DNA of 64,000 nucleotides from Bugulina stolonifera (Eukaryota; Bryozoa; Gymnolaemata; Cheilostomatida; Bugulidae). The notes below the pieces were generated by a model. That model did not search any database, was not told the origin of the DNA, and saw nothing but the letters and a program-made list of their open reading frames with translations. The DNA lies in the NCBI GenBank assembly GCA_935421135.1, contig OW285187.1, positions 13,293,929 to 13,357,928 of the forward strand, given 5' to 3'. Both the position numbers and the translations under genes were made by a program. Below, piece after piece: positions 14,201-25,800 of this stretch (its first letter is position 1; every line of letters begins with the position of its first letter).

Positions 14201-16247
14201 AATATTATATTCAGTAAAATTAGACAAAAATTTCAATTTCTGCGAGACAAAATTGGACAACAACTATCAATAGATGGGCTAACATAATATGGGAAAATTA
14301 TATAGTAAATGACTATATTGTGGGCGATTGAATTTACAGAATTTCAATGTTGGAATGTGCTGCACACAGACTCAATGATTTGGTTGTATAGTGCATTAGT
14401 CTATATTGTCTGATAACTCTTGTGGACCTTGCTCTATAATACACTCTGAGTCTATATTATAGTACATTGTATATACAGAGTATATTAGTGTTAGTGTAGT
14501 AGATCAACATGTTTACAACAATACTAAGCATTTCAGGAATTTCAGCTTGGAGGACAGTGTAAGACATTGTAAACACTATACAGTAAAGCTGTCCCACTGG
14601 ACAGCTAACACATGCTTTTATTCCTGCAAACTTACAGTATTTGTAAGAAAATAGTATTGTAGTTTTAGTAAATAGCATTGTACGTGCACAAGGAAACCCC
14701 ATATCACCTCAAGTCTAGACTACTTTAAAAAAAGAAGTAAACACTTTTAGAGCAGTTAACCAAATTATGATTCAATTCTTGGTTGTAATAAAGTGGAGAA
14801 TTGTCAGATATAAAGTTGTGGTTATACATGTGCCACCTGTATGCTACCTTTCCCTCCTAAAACAGACCAATTTAGGAGAATCACCACACACTTTGATGCC
14901 TCCACATGGAGATAACTAACACAGATAATTTGTTCAGTCTCCACTCAAACATGCTGTCAAAACATAAACCTAAATCCAATCAAAGCATTACAAGTTCAAA
15001 TATAGAAATTATATATTTGGACTTCAAAATCTAACGATCAGTTGCATGTTTCCTTTAATTCCATATCGTATTACCATATCGTATTATTGTTTACCAACAG
15101 CACCTAATTAAAATCAAACCTGGTATGACCAGAATTTTATCTTTATCCTGTACGTAGCTCAAGTTCCAAAACTGCCTAAGAAAGGCTGGATTCAATATGC
15201 ACCCACGCACATGCACATAATATGTAGAGGAGTTGAAACTCATGTTTATACGCATTGCCATTTACCATGATAAAAATGATACATACAGTTTGTTTACCAT
15301 GTAAGGATGAAAGTGCTTTACCAATCTACTAAAGCTACTTCCTGTACTTAGTATTGAATCATGAAATATGTGTTGTGTCTACTGCTCACAAAAATAATAT
15401 AGTTAGAACATAAAATACATAACCTTATTGTGTACTGTGAAGTTGATCTACATGCACATGTACATGTACTGTACATGTACATGTACATAAATCAAACTTT
15501 TGTATGTTAATAATAAGCAATTGTCTACTCTTGTTTATTGAGAGTATAACTCCTAAACTTGGTTTCTGAGTACTAACTGCTTGGTAACAGTCATTATTAC
15601 ACTATGGATAGGGTAGTTCTGGTGTTCAGACACTTACAGAGTTACACAATTTTCATGTACTGCGTACAATTTGAATTGTTTGTCCATATTATGATAATAA
15701 TAGGAAAACTAGCCATTGCATGTAGTTGATGTACTATTTCAGTGTGATAATACCTCTGTTAATTACAACCATGAAACTGATAGTAACAGAATAATTACAG
15801 CCCCTTCAAACCTCAATAAAAAACTAACAGGATATTTGTATTACCCTTGTGGTACGTAGCTTCTCCCACAGTGTAGTTATACTTGGTTCCCCACGACTTC
15901 ATAAGATCTTCTGACAATGACCTCTGCGCACGAACACATGCCTCTACAGAATTTTGACTGGTCAATATTATTCCTGAATAATCTTCAGGTGTTTTCATTC
16001 TCTCTGTAAGTTCTTCTATATTCATATATTGAAATTCCAAGGCAGCTACACAGCTTCCTCTATAGCCATTCTCTTCTAGGGCCTATTGGTCAAAGTAAAT
16101 AAAATACCTAACAAGATATTAGTATATTTTAAAATTTATTTGAACTAAAGACTTAAACCTTTATATATGATACTACAATAAAGTATAAGTTACCTTAATA
16201 TACGGGTCACTTGCTTTTTCTGTCTTGAGGAGCAAAACTCTGGTCAT
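8221..16247 (-). CDS. UROS: Uroporphyrinogen-III synthase (7 exons, complete)
   Basis: Cytosolic haem-pathway enzyme that cyclises hydroxymethylbilane to uroporphyrinogen III while inverting ring D. Exons, in order of transcription: 16194-16247, 15845-16082, 13159-13236, 12092-12178, 11652-11737, 10562-10651, 8221-8340. The phases close exactly to 250 codons plus TAG, close to the roughly 265 residues of the vertebrate enzyme. The start is MTRVLLLKTEKASDPYIK, like the family's N-terminal strand. Exon 2 gives the YSGIILTSQNSVEA segment and YTVGEAT, exon 4 RFLYPKTSL, exon 5 EIEVYNTLP, exon 6 VVVFFSPSGV and exon 7 YIAIGPSTSEKL, all in the family's order. The two-lobed HemD fold is therefore complete. 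Intron 3 (12179-13158) holds a 32-bp tandem repeat. Assignment is from remembered family similarity; overall identity is modest, as is usual for HemD proteins. Confidence 0.93.
12911..13022. repeat. 32-bp tandem repeat, about 3.5 copies
   Basis: Copies of a 32-bp unit, recognisable by CATAGGCCCCACCC followed by TTCCAAGACTTGGGAAT, starting near 12911, 12941 and 12973 with a partial copy from about 13004. The part TTCCAAGACTTGGGAA is itself nearly palindromic. The array lies in UROS intron 3, is GC-rich against an AT-rich background, and has only a few substitutions between copies. Confidence 0.85.
15456..15484. repeat. Palindrome of ACATGTAC units
   Basis: Two 14-bp arms (ACATGTACATGTAC and its exact complement) separated by one T. 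It lies upstream of UROS exon 3, inside intron 2. This is the tidiest single example of the TACATGTA-type palindromes that recur over the whole window. Confidence 0.8.
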
Positions 16248-18122
16248 ATTGCAGAGATTCTGGTGATGTGGATCCCTCTACAAAAGGATGTGTTGCATTG
16301 CCTATAAAGATATTAGTGAAGCAAGACAAGTACAGTGTAGCAACTAATGCTCTTGGAGATATAGAGGGCACATACATGTACTTCCACTAATGAGTTGGGC
16401 CTCGGTATTATCTGCATACATTCTTCGCTGAGAGAGCATAGTACCGTCAATGAGGCTAAGCTATTACAGAATTACCATCCACAAGTATTAAAACTCAGAG
16501 CACAGATGTACACTCAGTGTAACCACCATTAAACTCAAGGGTAAACATTGTAACATGTATTACTTTAGGGCTGCAGATGCAGCGTACTAACCTCCTCCTT
16601 TCAATACTGCCCTCAACAATTTCTACAGGCTGAGTCACCTGGGGAGAGAGACATGCCTCATAATAGCTTAATGGGCAATGGAGATAAAAAGTTTGGATTG
16701 ATTTAGATTCTTGTATGCGGCTGGGGGTCACCCAATAATATAAAAGAGAAGACAACTTCTCCTATTTCAGTTGTGATAAGGATAGAGGCTATCTCAAATT
16801 TCTCCACTTCTGCAGGTAACTGGTAAGTCTAACTTATCAAAAGTGCATGTACAAGTCAGTGGGACAACACAAACAAATTAGCCAGCCTGTGGGTGGTCAT
16901 TGTTTAGAGAGTTAACCAGTGTGAATATTATCATATGATTGTCACACATATGATAGACCTATTTGCCCAGTCTCTCTGATTCTGCAGGAAACTTGCTCAT
17001 TTTCGTGAGAGGAACTGGGCAATCATGCGATACGTTCTGTCAATGTTATGTTTGCTTGTTTAGTTGTTTTCATTTTCAAAAATCTTTTTGATTGTGACTT
17101 TCTACTTTAGCTTTCTTTACCTGACTTACTTGACATAAACACCACACTGAACCTCCCTAGAGGAAAAGAGTGTGCCACATACGGTTAATGGGCTGGTCAG
17201 TTTGTGGACAATAGTCCCAAATAATTGAGTGGTCTGTGTTAACGAAACAGGACTGTTTTGCCTGTCTATGTGGAGGTCGCAGTTAATATTCAACGGTTCC
17301 TATTTGCTACTTGCAATCCGAGACTGGTTTCTACATTGCAACTCGAATCCCTTTCTCAGTCCGAAACTGACCTTTTATACCTTCTATTAACTCTTCAACC
17401 TCAGTCTAGAACTGACCTTCATTCAAGGAGCACATTTTCGCATTCATGTCGAGTTGCTTGTAGACTGTGGATCAATAAGGTACTCTTACTAATTGAAATA
17501 TACAGCTGTTTAGTGCTAACAGTAGAGTATCTACATTTAGCACTCTCTGGACTTGGGCTTCTCCAAGTACAGTCTCCTGACTACTACTAGGATCCAACGT
17601 TAATTCCCCCAACACAGCGTTAGGTACCGCTCCTGCCACACTGTGCAGAGTCTGCTATAGCTCTACACAGTCTGTTATATTGAGTTGTGCCCACACGACC
17701 GGGTCTGCATGATCGCTTCCCAGTTTCCCTCCTCATTGATGGCTGATCTCTCACCACAATCATAGGACTTGCCGTTGCCCCCTAGCACCTGCCTGCTTGG
17801 CTTGGTTTCTTCTCTCTCTCAATTCTCTAACCTGTATGTTGTGTGGCGAAGCCTTGGCTACCCAGTCGAACACAACAATATGTGCTTGTCAAAACCTTTT
17901 TGATTTTAGTGTCACGCTTGTGGCATTTTCTTTAATCAACATGGTCTAAATGCCGGTCCACTCAACATGTATTTGAATATTACCTCAACAGTACTCTCGA
18001 GTGTGGCTATATGAGAGCATGTTAAAGGAAGTTAAAGTATTGATAGGAGTTTGGCCATTTTTTCATATTTGATGTTAGCTCTTATGCAAGATTTCTCAAT
18101 TTGTCTATAGAGCAGTCTGGGA

Positions 18123-18243
18123 CTCAATTTCACATCCATGACAATACCCATCCCTGACTGGGGTTTGAACCCAAGGCCTCCACGGCGCCTAATCGCTTAG
18201 CACAGGGGACAAGACACATCACCACTACACCAGATCAGCAACC
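18123..18243 (-). repeat. tRNA-derived SINE-like copy, family C (copy 1)
   Basis: Read on the minus strand this gives a tRNA-like head: an A-box-like GGTGTAGTGGTGATG and a B-box-like GGGTTCAAACCCC, ending in CAGTCAGGGATGGG. A second copy of the same block lies at 32510-32640, also minus. The shared parts include CATCCATGA-like sequence, CCCTGACTGGGGTTT and GCACCTAATC-like sequence, with roughly one change in six. The copies have diverged enough to be old insertions. Internal Pol III boxes plus a second genomic copy support a SINE over a genuine tRNA gene; the acceptor stem cannot be folded. Confidence 0.65.
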
Positions 18244-20073
18244 TTAATATATATGAGGAGTGCACTCATGTACTGTTGGTTCAATGCACATCTACTGCTC
18301 ACTGGTAAAGCAGAGCTAATGTAGACAGTAGTAATACTTAGTGGTAATAGATAATATTTAATGATATTTACTAAATACTTATATTAATTATTATTTTATT
18401 ATTATAATATAAAAGTTGAAAAATTAATATAATAATAATTATTATTATTATTTAATAATTTAATAGTGACATTTATTATATTATAGTGTAGTCTACATTT
18501 TACATATCCTCAAGTTGCATTTTATTAATATGCACAGTTTCACTTTAACCTCCAGAAATAAATATATTTCTTGATAATGATAATTGACATTGTCTGTGCC
18601 ACAAAGTAACTCTATGGTCTGGGCCAGAGCCCTCAACGGCTCTGCTCTGGGCAAATATATAACCGGAAACTAAAATTAAAAGTCAACGATTTGACTCGGA
18701 AAGATACTTAGCTTTGTATCTAGAATTTTTGTCTGATCTCTCTCTCCGCTTTTAATAATACGTATAGATAGTAATCTCACTATAAATTGGTATTGGTTTT
18801 AGGAGCTTCGGCTCAGTGTTATTGTACCATTTTGCTTCGGCTTGCTTATCATACATTATCTATGCATGCAAAGTTCCTATATAATTATATAAACTTTAAT
18901 ACATGTACAGACAAGATTTAAGTCTCACGGACCAATCATCATTGTATTATTAATTATTATAATTAATAAAATGTTAATGTTTAATTAATAGTTGATCATT
19001 ATTGATTGATGCATGCACGGCGAAGCCAGTAATTACATGTACACTCACACTGGCATCTGTCTACTCTAGAACCACTAGACTGAGATGGGCAGCACTTTTC
19101 TGAGTACATGTATATGTACCAATCCCAACAGGGCTGCCTGTGCTGTTCTATAATATTTCTTATTAGTGTATATCTCTTATCCGGTACCCCCAGAAGCGCC
19201 ATTTGTGTAATTATTATTCTAATTATTTATTATAAAATTATTAAATTTGACTAAAAATTAAGAGTATTATTATTTTTATTATTATTATGAGTATCATAGC
19301 AAATTAACAATTGTAGCATTATTTTCAATTTTTTGCTTTAGTTTCTAATTTAAATTTTGACTTTGAGTTCAGTCTTATTTTATTTTCGATTTGAATGATG
19401 TTCCAATATTATTATATCTAAATAATATGAGCATTAGCCTAGATCATGTTTACGCTGTATTTTTATTTTGCAGTTTTTTTGTGTTATAGTCTGATTTACA
19501 CCAGCATCTCATCTAGGCCTACAACAAAAGCAGCTTTGTTACATTACGGGTTCAGAGTCTTTGGGGGTACGGTGCTGATATCAAGCAAAATTTTTGGGCC
19601 CTCTATAATTATAATATACAATTTAAAATAGCGTCAGTTTCTTGATTGGTCATTGGGCCAATTGGGATAGGGTGTTACCAGAACAATGCACTGAAGTAAA
19701 CATGACCCATTTCAAAACGCTCCACATTCTCATAGAAAAATATCGAACTATAAGTTATTAATTCACAGTGAGGTGCTCTAGAGTTGTATTCTTATACCAG
19801 TCAAGTCACTGAGTAAAAATTGAGCGAGTTGTTCGAATTGATACTCATTTGTCAAAGAGATTGACAAGCTGCTTCAGATACCAGAAGTATAGCAAGCTTT
19901 GTTGTATAGAGGACTGCAATTGCTATTTTGGACTAAATCCTATGACATTGTTTGCAGCGCTAACTCGTAACAGATCGTGATAACACGCTACTGGTATGTG
20001 CCATTTGTGTTAAAGGGGTTTTGCCATGTGTTTTGAGGTAATATTAAAACCCACTCAGCTAATATTGATGCCT

Positions 20074-20315
20074 AGATTGTATAACCCTAGTGATTAGGGC
20101 TCTAAGATTTCATGTGAGAGTCTCAGGTTTAACTCCTGTAATGGTCAGTAGTGGTGTTAGGAAGGGCACCAAACCTTATAATGCTCCTGTGCTACATCAG
20201 TTAACTTTGCCATTGGTGAAGTGCCTTCCTCACCCAAAAAAAACTAGAAAAAATACAGGTCTCTTTAGATTATTGCTTTCTTACCGGGGTTAATAGTGGG
20301 AAGTAAAGCCGGTAG
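20074..20315 (+). repeat. tRNA-derived SINE, family A (copy 1)
   Basis: The head has an A-box-like CCTAGTGATTAGGG and a B-box-like GGTTTAACTCC. The body reads AGTGGTGTTAGGAAGGGCACC, TTTGCCATTGGTGAAGTGCC, TTGCTTTCTTACC and TTAATAGTGGGAAGTAAA, and every one of these blocks recurs in order at 24707-24916. This copy keeps a longer head than copy 2, which lacks about 20 bp between its boxes. No target-site duplication was found here, so the ends are approximate. Confidence 0.78.
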
Positions 20316-22814
20316 GGTATGTATGTGCTCAGTAGCACACCGCAGGTTTTTGCCTTATGGCTATATTTAGAACAATAGGCTACAGTACATGTATAGGCCT
20401 AATAGAAGAAAACAATATATCTGTTTTATATACATTGTAGTTTGGCCAGATAAAAAAGGCAGCTCCTTACTGCTGGCAAAAGAAAGCCCAGAAAAACTCA
20501 GAATTTTGCACAGGCTATATTTGTAAATTTGTTTAAATCATTAAGTTTTCTACTGCAGTACTCTTTCTATGTACATTTGTACATGTAAATAGCTCAAATT
20601 CAAGAAATTTCTCTATTAGACATAAAGCAAACAGTTTCGTCTTGGTAACAGAGTTTAGTTCCCTTTAAGGTAAATAACATTTACCAAGATAACCAAGTTT
20701 TCATAATTCTGCAAGAGACTTCCCAATTTCCACCTCTGATCTCAATATCCTATCCAAGCTCAACACTTCCATCCAATACAAAATTTCCCTGATGAACTTT
20801 GCTAGCCTAATGCCAAGTTTTATGTTTCTGTGGCTATATTAAGACTATGACAGGCCATAGTCTCTCTATTATATCATGAGACTCATTATGGTTTAATAAT
20901 ACAGAAAGTCTCATTCTGATTTAGTACTACAGAGAGCCTCATTATAACTGGATGCTCAGAGTTGACTGTCAGCTGCTAACTCTGCGCATTTAATTTTCTT
21001 ATTCCTCAGATATACAGCATGTACTGTATTATGATGCAGAATTATAGATAGTAAAATAACTTTGTAGATGAAGCCCAGAGCCAAGAATCTGCATTAAAGG
21101 TTTTCAAAGCATTTTGTATTTGTGACCTAATGAAGAGACAAGCGGAGCCGATGAGGTCGAGATGATAGTAATGCAACTGCAAGCACCAATAAAAATGGCT
21201 GGCAGTGACACCATAGAGAGTTATGGAAAAGGTGAAACTCAAGGGTTCCATGTGCAAGTCTAAGCTGGTCTCTCCAGAACCTCTTAGAGCTGGGCCCAAG
21301 TCATAGATGTTAAAAATCAAGTCACCAGTCGACTTGACTTGAACTTCTCAACTTGACTTGGAAACCTGAATTACTTGCGACTCTGACTTGGGGTCTACCA
21401 AGTCAATGTGGCAGATAAAATTTGTGTACACTGTATAGCCACAATGGAAAACAGGTCTCAATTGTCCACCTATCATTTTTACTTCATCTCAGTATCTCAA
21501 TTACTAATATACATTTTGTATATCACCACATGACCAGTCTAGTCCATAGTGCCAATATTACTACATGTATAGACTAGTTATTTAACATAATTGCATAACA
21601 TACCTACATGCTCAGCTACACCTTGGCATGGTTTTACATAGATTTGAATGTGTTCTAAAAGAAAAGGGTGATGTTTAGGAGAATGTAAAGTTTCTTGAAG
21701 TTGTCTCCCACTTGACTTGCATTTTTACTTGACTTACCTCCAAAATTTTAGAAATGACTTGAAGTCTGACTTGCGCCCAGCTCTGGTACCTCTTCCACTA
21801 TGGTAACTTTTTTATGGCAAGTTTAAGGATGTTTAACCTGTCACGGAGCTATGTGCAACTGGTTACAGAAGTAACTCTGGAAATGGGTGACAATATTTGT
21901 GACCAGTTAACAATGAATAATCTAGGAACTTGAAACATGTGTTTTACATAAGGGTGTTTAGGAACTGTAAGTAATTATTAACTCCCAACTGTGATTGTAT
22001 AAATTAAATAATTTATTAAATAAATTGTCAATGTGTTTGCTTCAAAAATTTTCTGAAGTTACATGTATATCAATCTATAAGTAACAATAAATCTGAACGT
22101 TTATACAACTAAGTCCTGATATCCATGGTAGGTGAGCATAAAATATATGGATGAGAATGTAAAAAGTAGACTAGAAAATCTCCAACAGACTCTAGCCTCA
22201 GATATTAGACGAGTAGCCTGCAGTTCTTTTCTGTGCATTGCATATAGCGCATGTATTCTACAAAATCAGATACAATACATACACATGTGGTTAACACATT
22301 CATAACTGGTATAAGAATGTTTCGCAAGTGAATTCATGTCTGAATAAAATCCTATTACACCATGCAAAATAGTAGATTTAAGCATGAATAATGGAAGCCA
22401 TAAATGGATGGAATACGATTCAGAAAATTTGTCAACTTACTGAACTGTAGAATGGCAAGCAGTCCATATGGAATAGATGGTGACAATAAAATATTGTCAA
22501 ATCTGTACTAAACCTCAAATCTGTAGCATAAGAAAATGGAAAATCGTCAACATTTTGATGATACGAATGAAATATAAAATGCAACAAAACTGCTAAAGGA
22601 AGTTACAAAAACAAAGTTTTTGAGGTGCTTGGAAACATAGCAAGAATGCTGGAATCAGTGCATAGACTTCTAAGAAGAGTATTTTTAAGGTGACAGAAAA
22701 AATTAAGTATGTAAAAGTATCCCTACTTATTGATCATACCTCATATACATGTTTATCATGCATCAATAGATCACCATAAAACATGACTATGCCACTTAAA
22801 ATTATACTGAACAG

Positions 22815-25800
22815 CTAACAGAAAGCTGAACATAAATGGTTTCTACCTTTATCCACCTCAATCCAAATGTCTGCTGACGTGAAAACTAAATACATACCTT
22901 GAGGAATTATCCTCTCATGACAGATACTGCATTTTGCTGAATCTGCAACATAATATATAAACAATATAATATCCCTATTCTCCTACAAGCTACATGTACA
23001 ACCAATCAGCTATTTCGTACTAAAAGTAATCAAATTGTTCTAACTGCGTATTACATGTAATTAAACATGTTGAAAACTAAGACACTGTAACACAAACTTT
23101 CTTTGACTTGCCTTCAACACAGAAGCCTTTCTTCTGCAACTTTACGTTTTGAGAGAGAAGATTCAGCGTGTCTGTTTCTAGAATCTTCTGGCAATCTTCT
23201 CTCAGAGAAATCTACAAATTTATTTGACGTAAGCCACTGAATTACATGTACAAAGATTGGCAATTTCGGATACAACAATAAAAAGTTAGTTGAATATTTC
23301 TCACTGACACATGTACAATGGTATAATGCTCAACGTAAGGTAAAGAATAGGTAAAATACAGTGAAGAACCAGGTGATGGTTTACCTGAAGATTATAGTCC
23401 TGAAGGATCTTGACTAGAGAGTTCCTTAGGTTAGGTATGTCGGTGTGTTCAGGTATTCGCTGTATTAGTATAAGAGGGTCGACATGGGTACCAATATTCT
23501 CCAACAGTGCTGTGATGAACTCTATAAGTACAAGTTGATACATGTTTACAAGGCGATTGTTTGCTACACAATGGATATAGTTTAATCTCTTCTTAATTAA
23601 AAATAATAAGGGGCTTAGCTAATGTCTTCTTCTCGAATCAAAGATACAAAGTGGAGATACTAAAATGGATATAGCATGTTGTATAATTGCCACAGTCAAC
23701 CTTGACCTTTTTACACAATTTTTTTTTAAATTTAGTAAGAAACATCAACTTGTGATAAACTTAATAGTGTTCACCGTACAGAAACAATTACTATCAGTAC
23801 CATGTACACACTGAGAGCCATGTTCAATGTGAGAGTATTTGTTAGGTTCTTGGTGGGAAAATAATACTAGAAATTCAGCCTAGATAATACATGTATTTGG
23901 TGAGGAATCAGGCTGTGTAATAACAACTATGACTGCATCTTCTGTTCTCAATGTGAACAAACCAGCATTACATGAATGATGTGTGTTTAGACACTTACTT
24001 GGTTTCTCCAAAGAGTAAGTGATGAGCTCATCCCACAAAGATTTGTAGTTGTGTTCTTTGCAGAAGTCAATGGCATATTCCACATCCTGTAGTTGGGAGA
24101 CAATGAGCTGTAGAGCCTGTCGGTGATTCCCCATCTTACCTACAACCAAATTGTAGGACAGAATATAATATCAACTGAAACTACTACCAATACTAATATA
24201 AAGCCTGAATAACACGTGTTGGACACATAAAAGAATGAACCCGGTTTGAAACTGATGTTAATGAAGCCTATGTAGATTGCCTAGCATATTATGTGACTGT
24301 ACGTATAACTAAATCTCAATATTCACTGTGTTGAGGAAACAAACATATACTGGCCTATGAAATATGAGCACTAACCGAGTAGATACACTTTCTCCTTGGT
24401 TAATTCTCGTTCCTCACAGAACTTGACGGCAGCAGCTTGATCATAGCCATCAGCCCTCTTTAGAAAGTGGAGCAGCTTTTTAGGGCTGTGTTCTGCATAC
24501 AGATACACCATCTTATTGTGATAGTTGGTACATTCGTGTGGGTATCTGTTGATCAGACGATCCAAGTACTACAATAGATTAACATCGAGGTGTGTTATAC
24601 ACATTTCAATCAAACTATCTGGAGTCAGTAGAGAAGACTAGATTAAAACACACAAACATGAGTTTAAACTTTACTGCTTTGGTTGGGTATTAACTCTAAT
24701 AAAGTAGGGAGCAGCCGTGGCCTAGTAGTAGTCCCAGGTTCAATTCCCATAAGGGTCATTGGTGGTGTTAGGAAGAGCATCCAGCCACAATTGCTCCATA
24801 CAATACTTTGCCATTGGTGAAGTGCCTTCTCCACCCCAAATTAGAAAAAATGCAGATCTCTTGAGATCCTTGCTTTCTTACCTGGGATTAATAGTGGGAA
24901 GTAAAATTGGTAAGTTTTAACTCTAATAAAGTAAATGCAAGTATGAAAGTCCTGTGGAATGATCTAAGAATAGTTAACTTAGCATTCGCCATAAATATAC
25001 ATGTTGTACATACATGTATATAATTGTATATACATGAACTAACACTGGAAGGCTACAGCCTTTGTCCACATGTGTGGTATTCTCGAACACAATATTTTCT
25101 AGAATCTCCAAGGTTTCTTCAAAACAATACTTACATAAAACTGATATAAACTGTGCTTCTCCAATTGCGGTACGACCTGCTGCGGCTAAAATCACAATAT
25201 GGCAGGTACAAAATTAGCGACTAGATTGATAGTATGCATGTTAACTATCAGCTACCAATCTATTTACAACTCTAGAACATTAAAGTAGAAGAGAATATGA
25301 AAGCTAAGGAAACTGATTAGCAAATAACACTACATGAGCTACATGTGGATTGTAGAGGAAGATAAAATACTCACTGGAATGGACTCAATATTATTGAGCA
25401 GGAGATCTACAGCCAACTTGTCGTTAAAGTTCATGAGTAGAACTATCTGTGAGCTGATTGAAGAGAAGAGGTTGTGCTTGTGAATAAACTCAAACACGTC
25501 GTCGTGTTTCAACCTAACAATATAAAACAGTTTAGACTAATACAGCGCAGACAAGTATGCTCTTCTCCGGTACCTATTGCACCATTATTTAACAAATTAT
25601 AATATCATCATTCCTTATAACACAGAAGTCATATTGACAGTGGGAACTTGGAGTTATTGCCACGATAATACATAGGAGTTATTCCCCCATACTACAGAAT
25701 ATAATACATGAACATGTGTAAACTATGAAAGTCATATGCACACATACTTGAGGTAGACAGTGAGAGCCTCAGCATAATCTGCCTCATTAGTATAGAGAAT

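Larger units (their letters stand above)
16248..22814. other. Intergenic between UROS 5' end and VPS41 3' end
   Basis: This holds the UROS promoter side (just right of 16247) and the VPS41 3' flank. No gene could be assembled. A 110-codon plus-strand frame at 17258-17590 has no recognisable domain. Two SINE-like copies (about 18123-18243 and 20074-20315) are listed separately. About 18350-18480 and 18880-19400 are very AT-rich. I searched the right part for the missing last exon of VPS41 and saw no Cys/His-rich candidate. Confidence 0.5.

Noticed and set aside
17258..17590. 110-codon plus ORF, and a neighbouring frame with VELLVDCGSI suggesting an aspartic protease of a retroelement
   Set aside because: The protease-like string is short and followed at once by stops, and no RT or integrase motif lies nearby.
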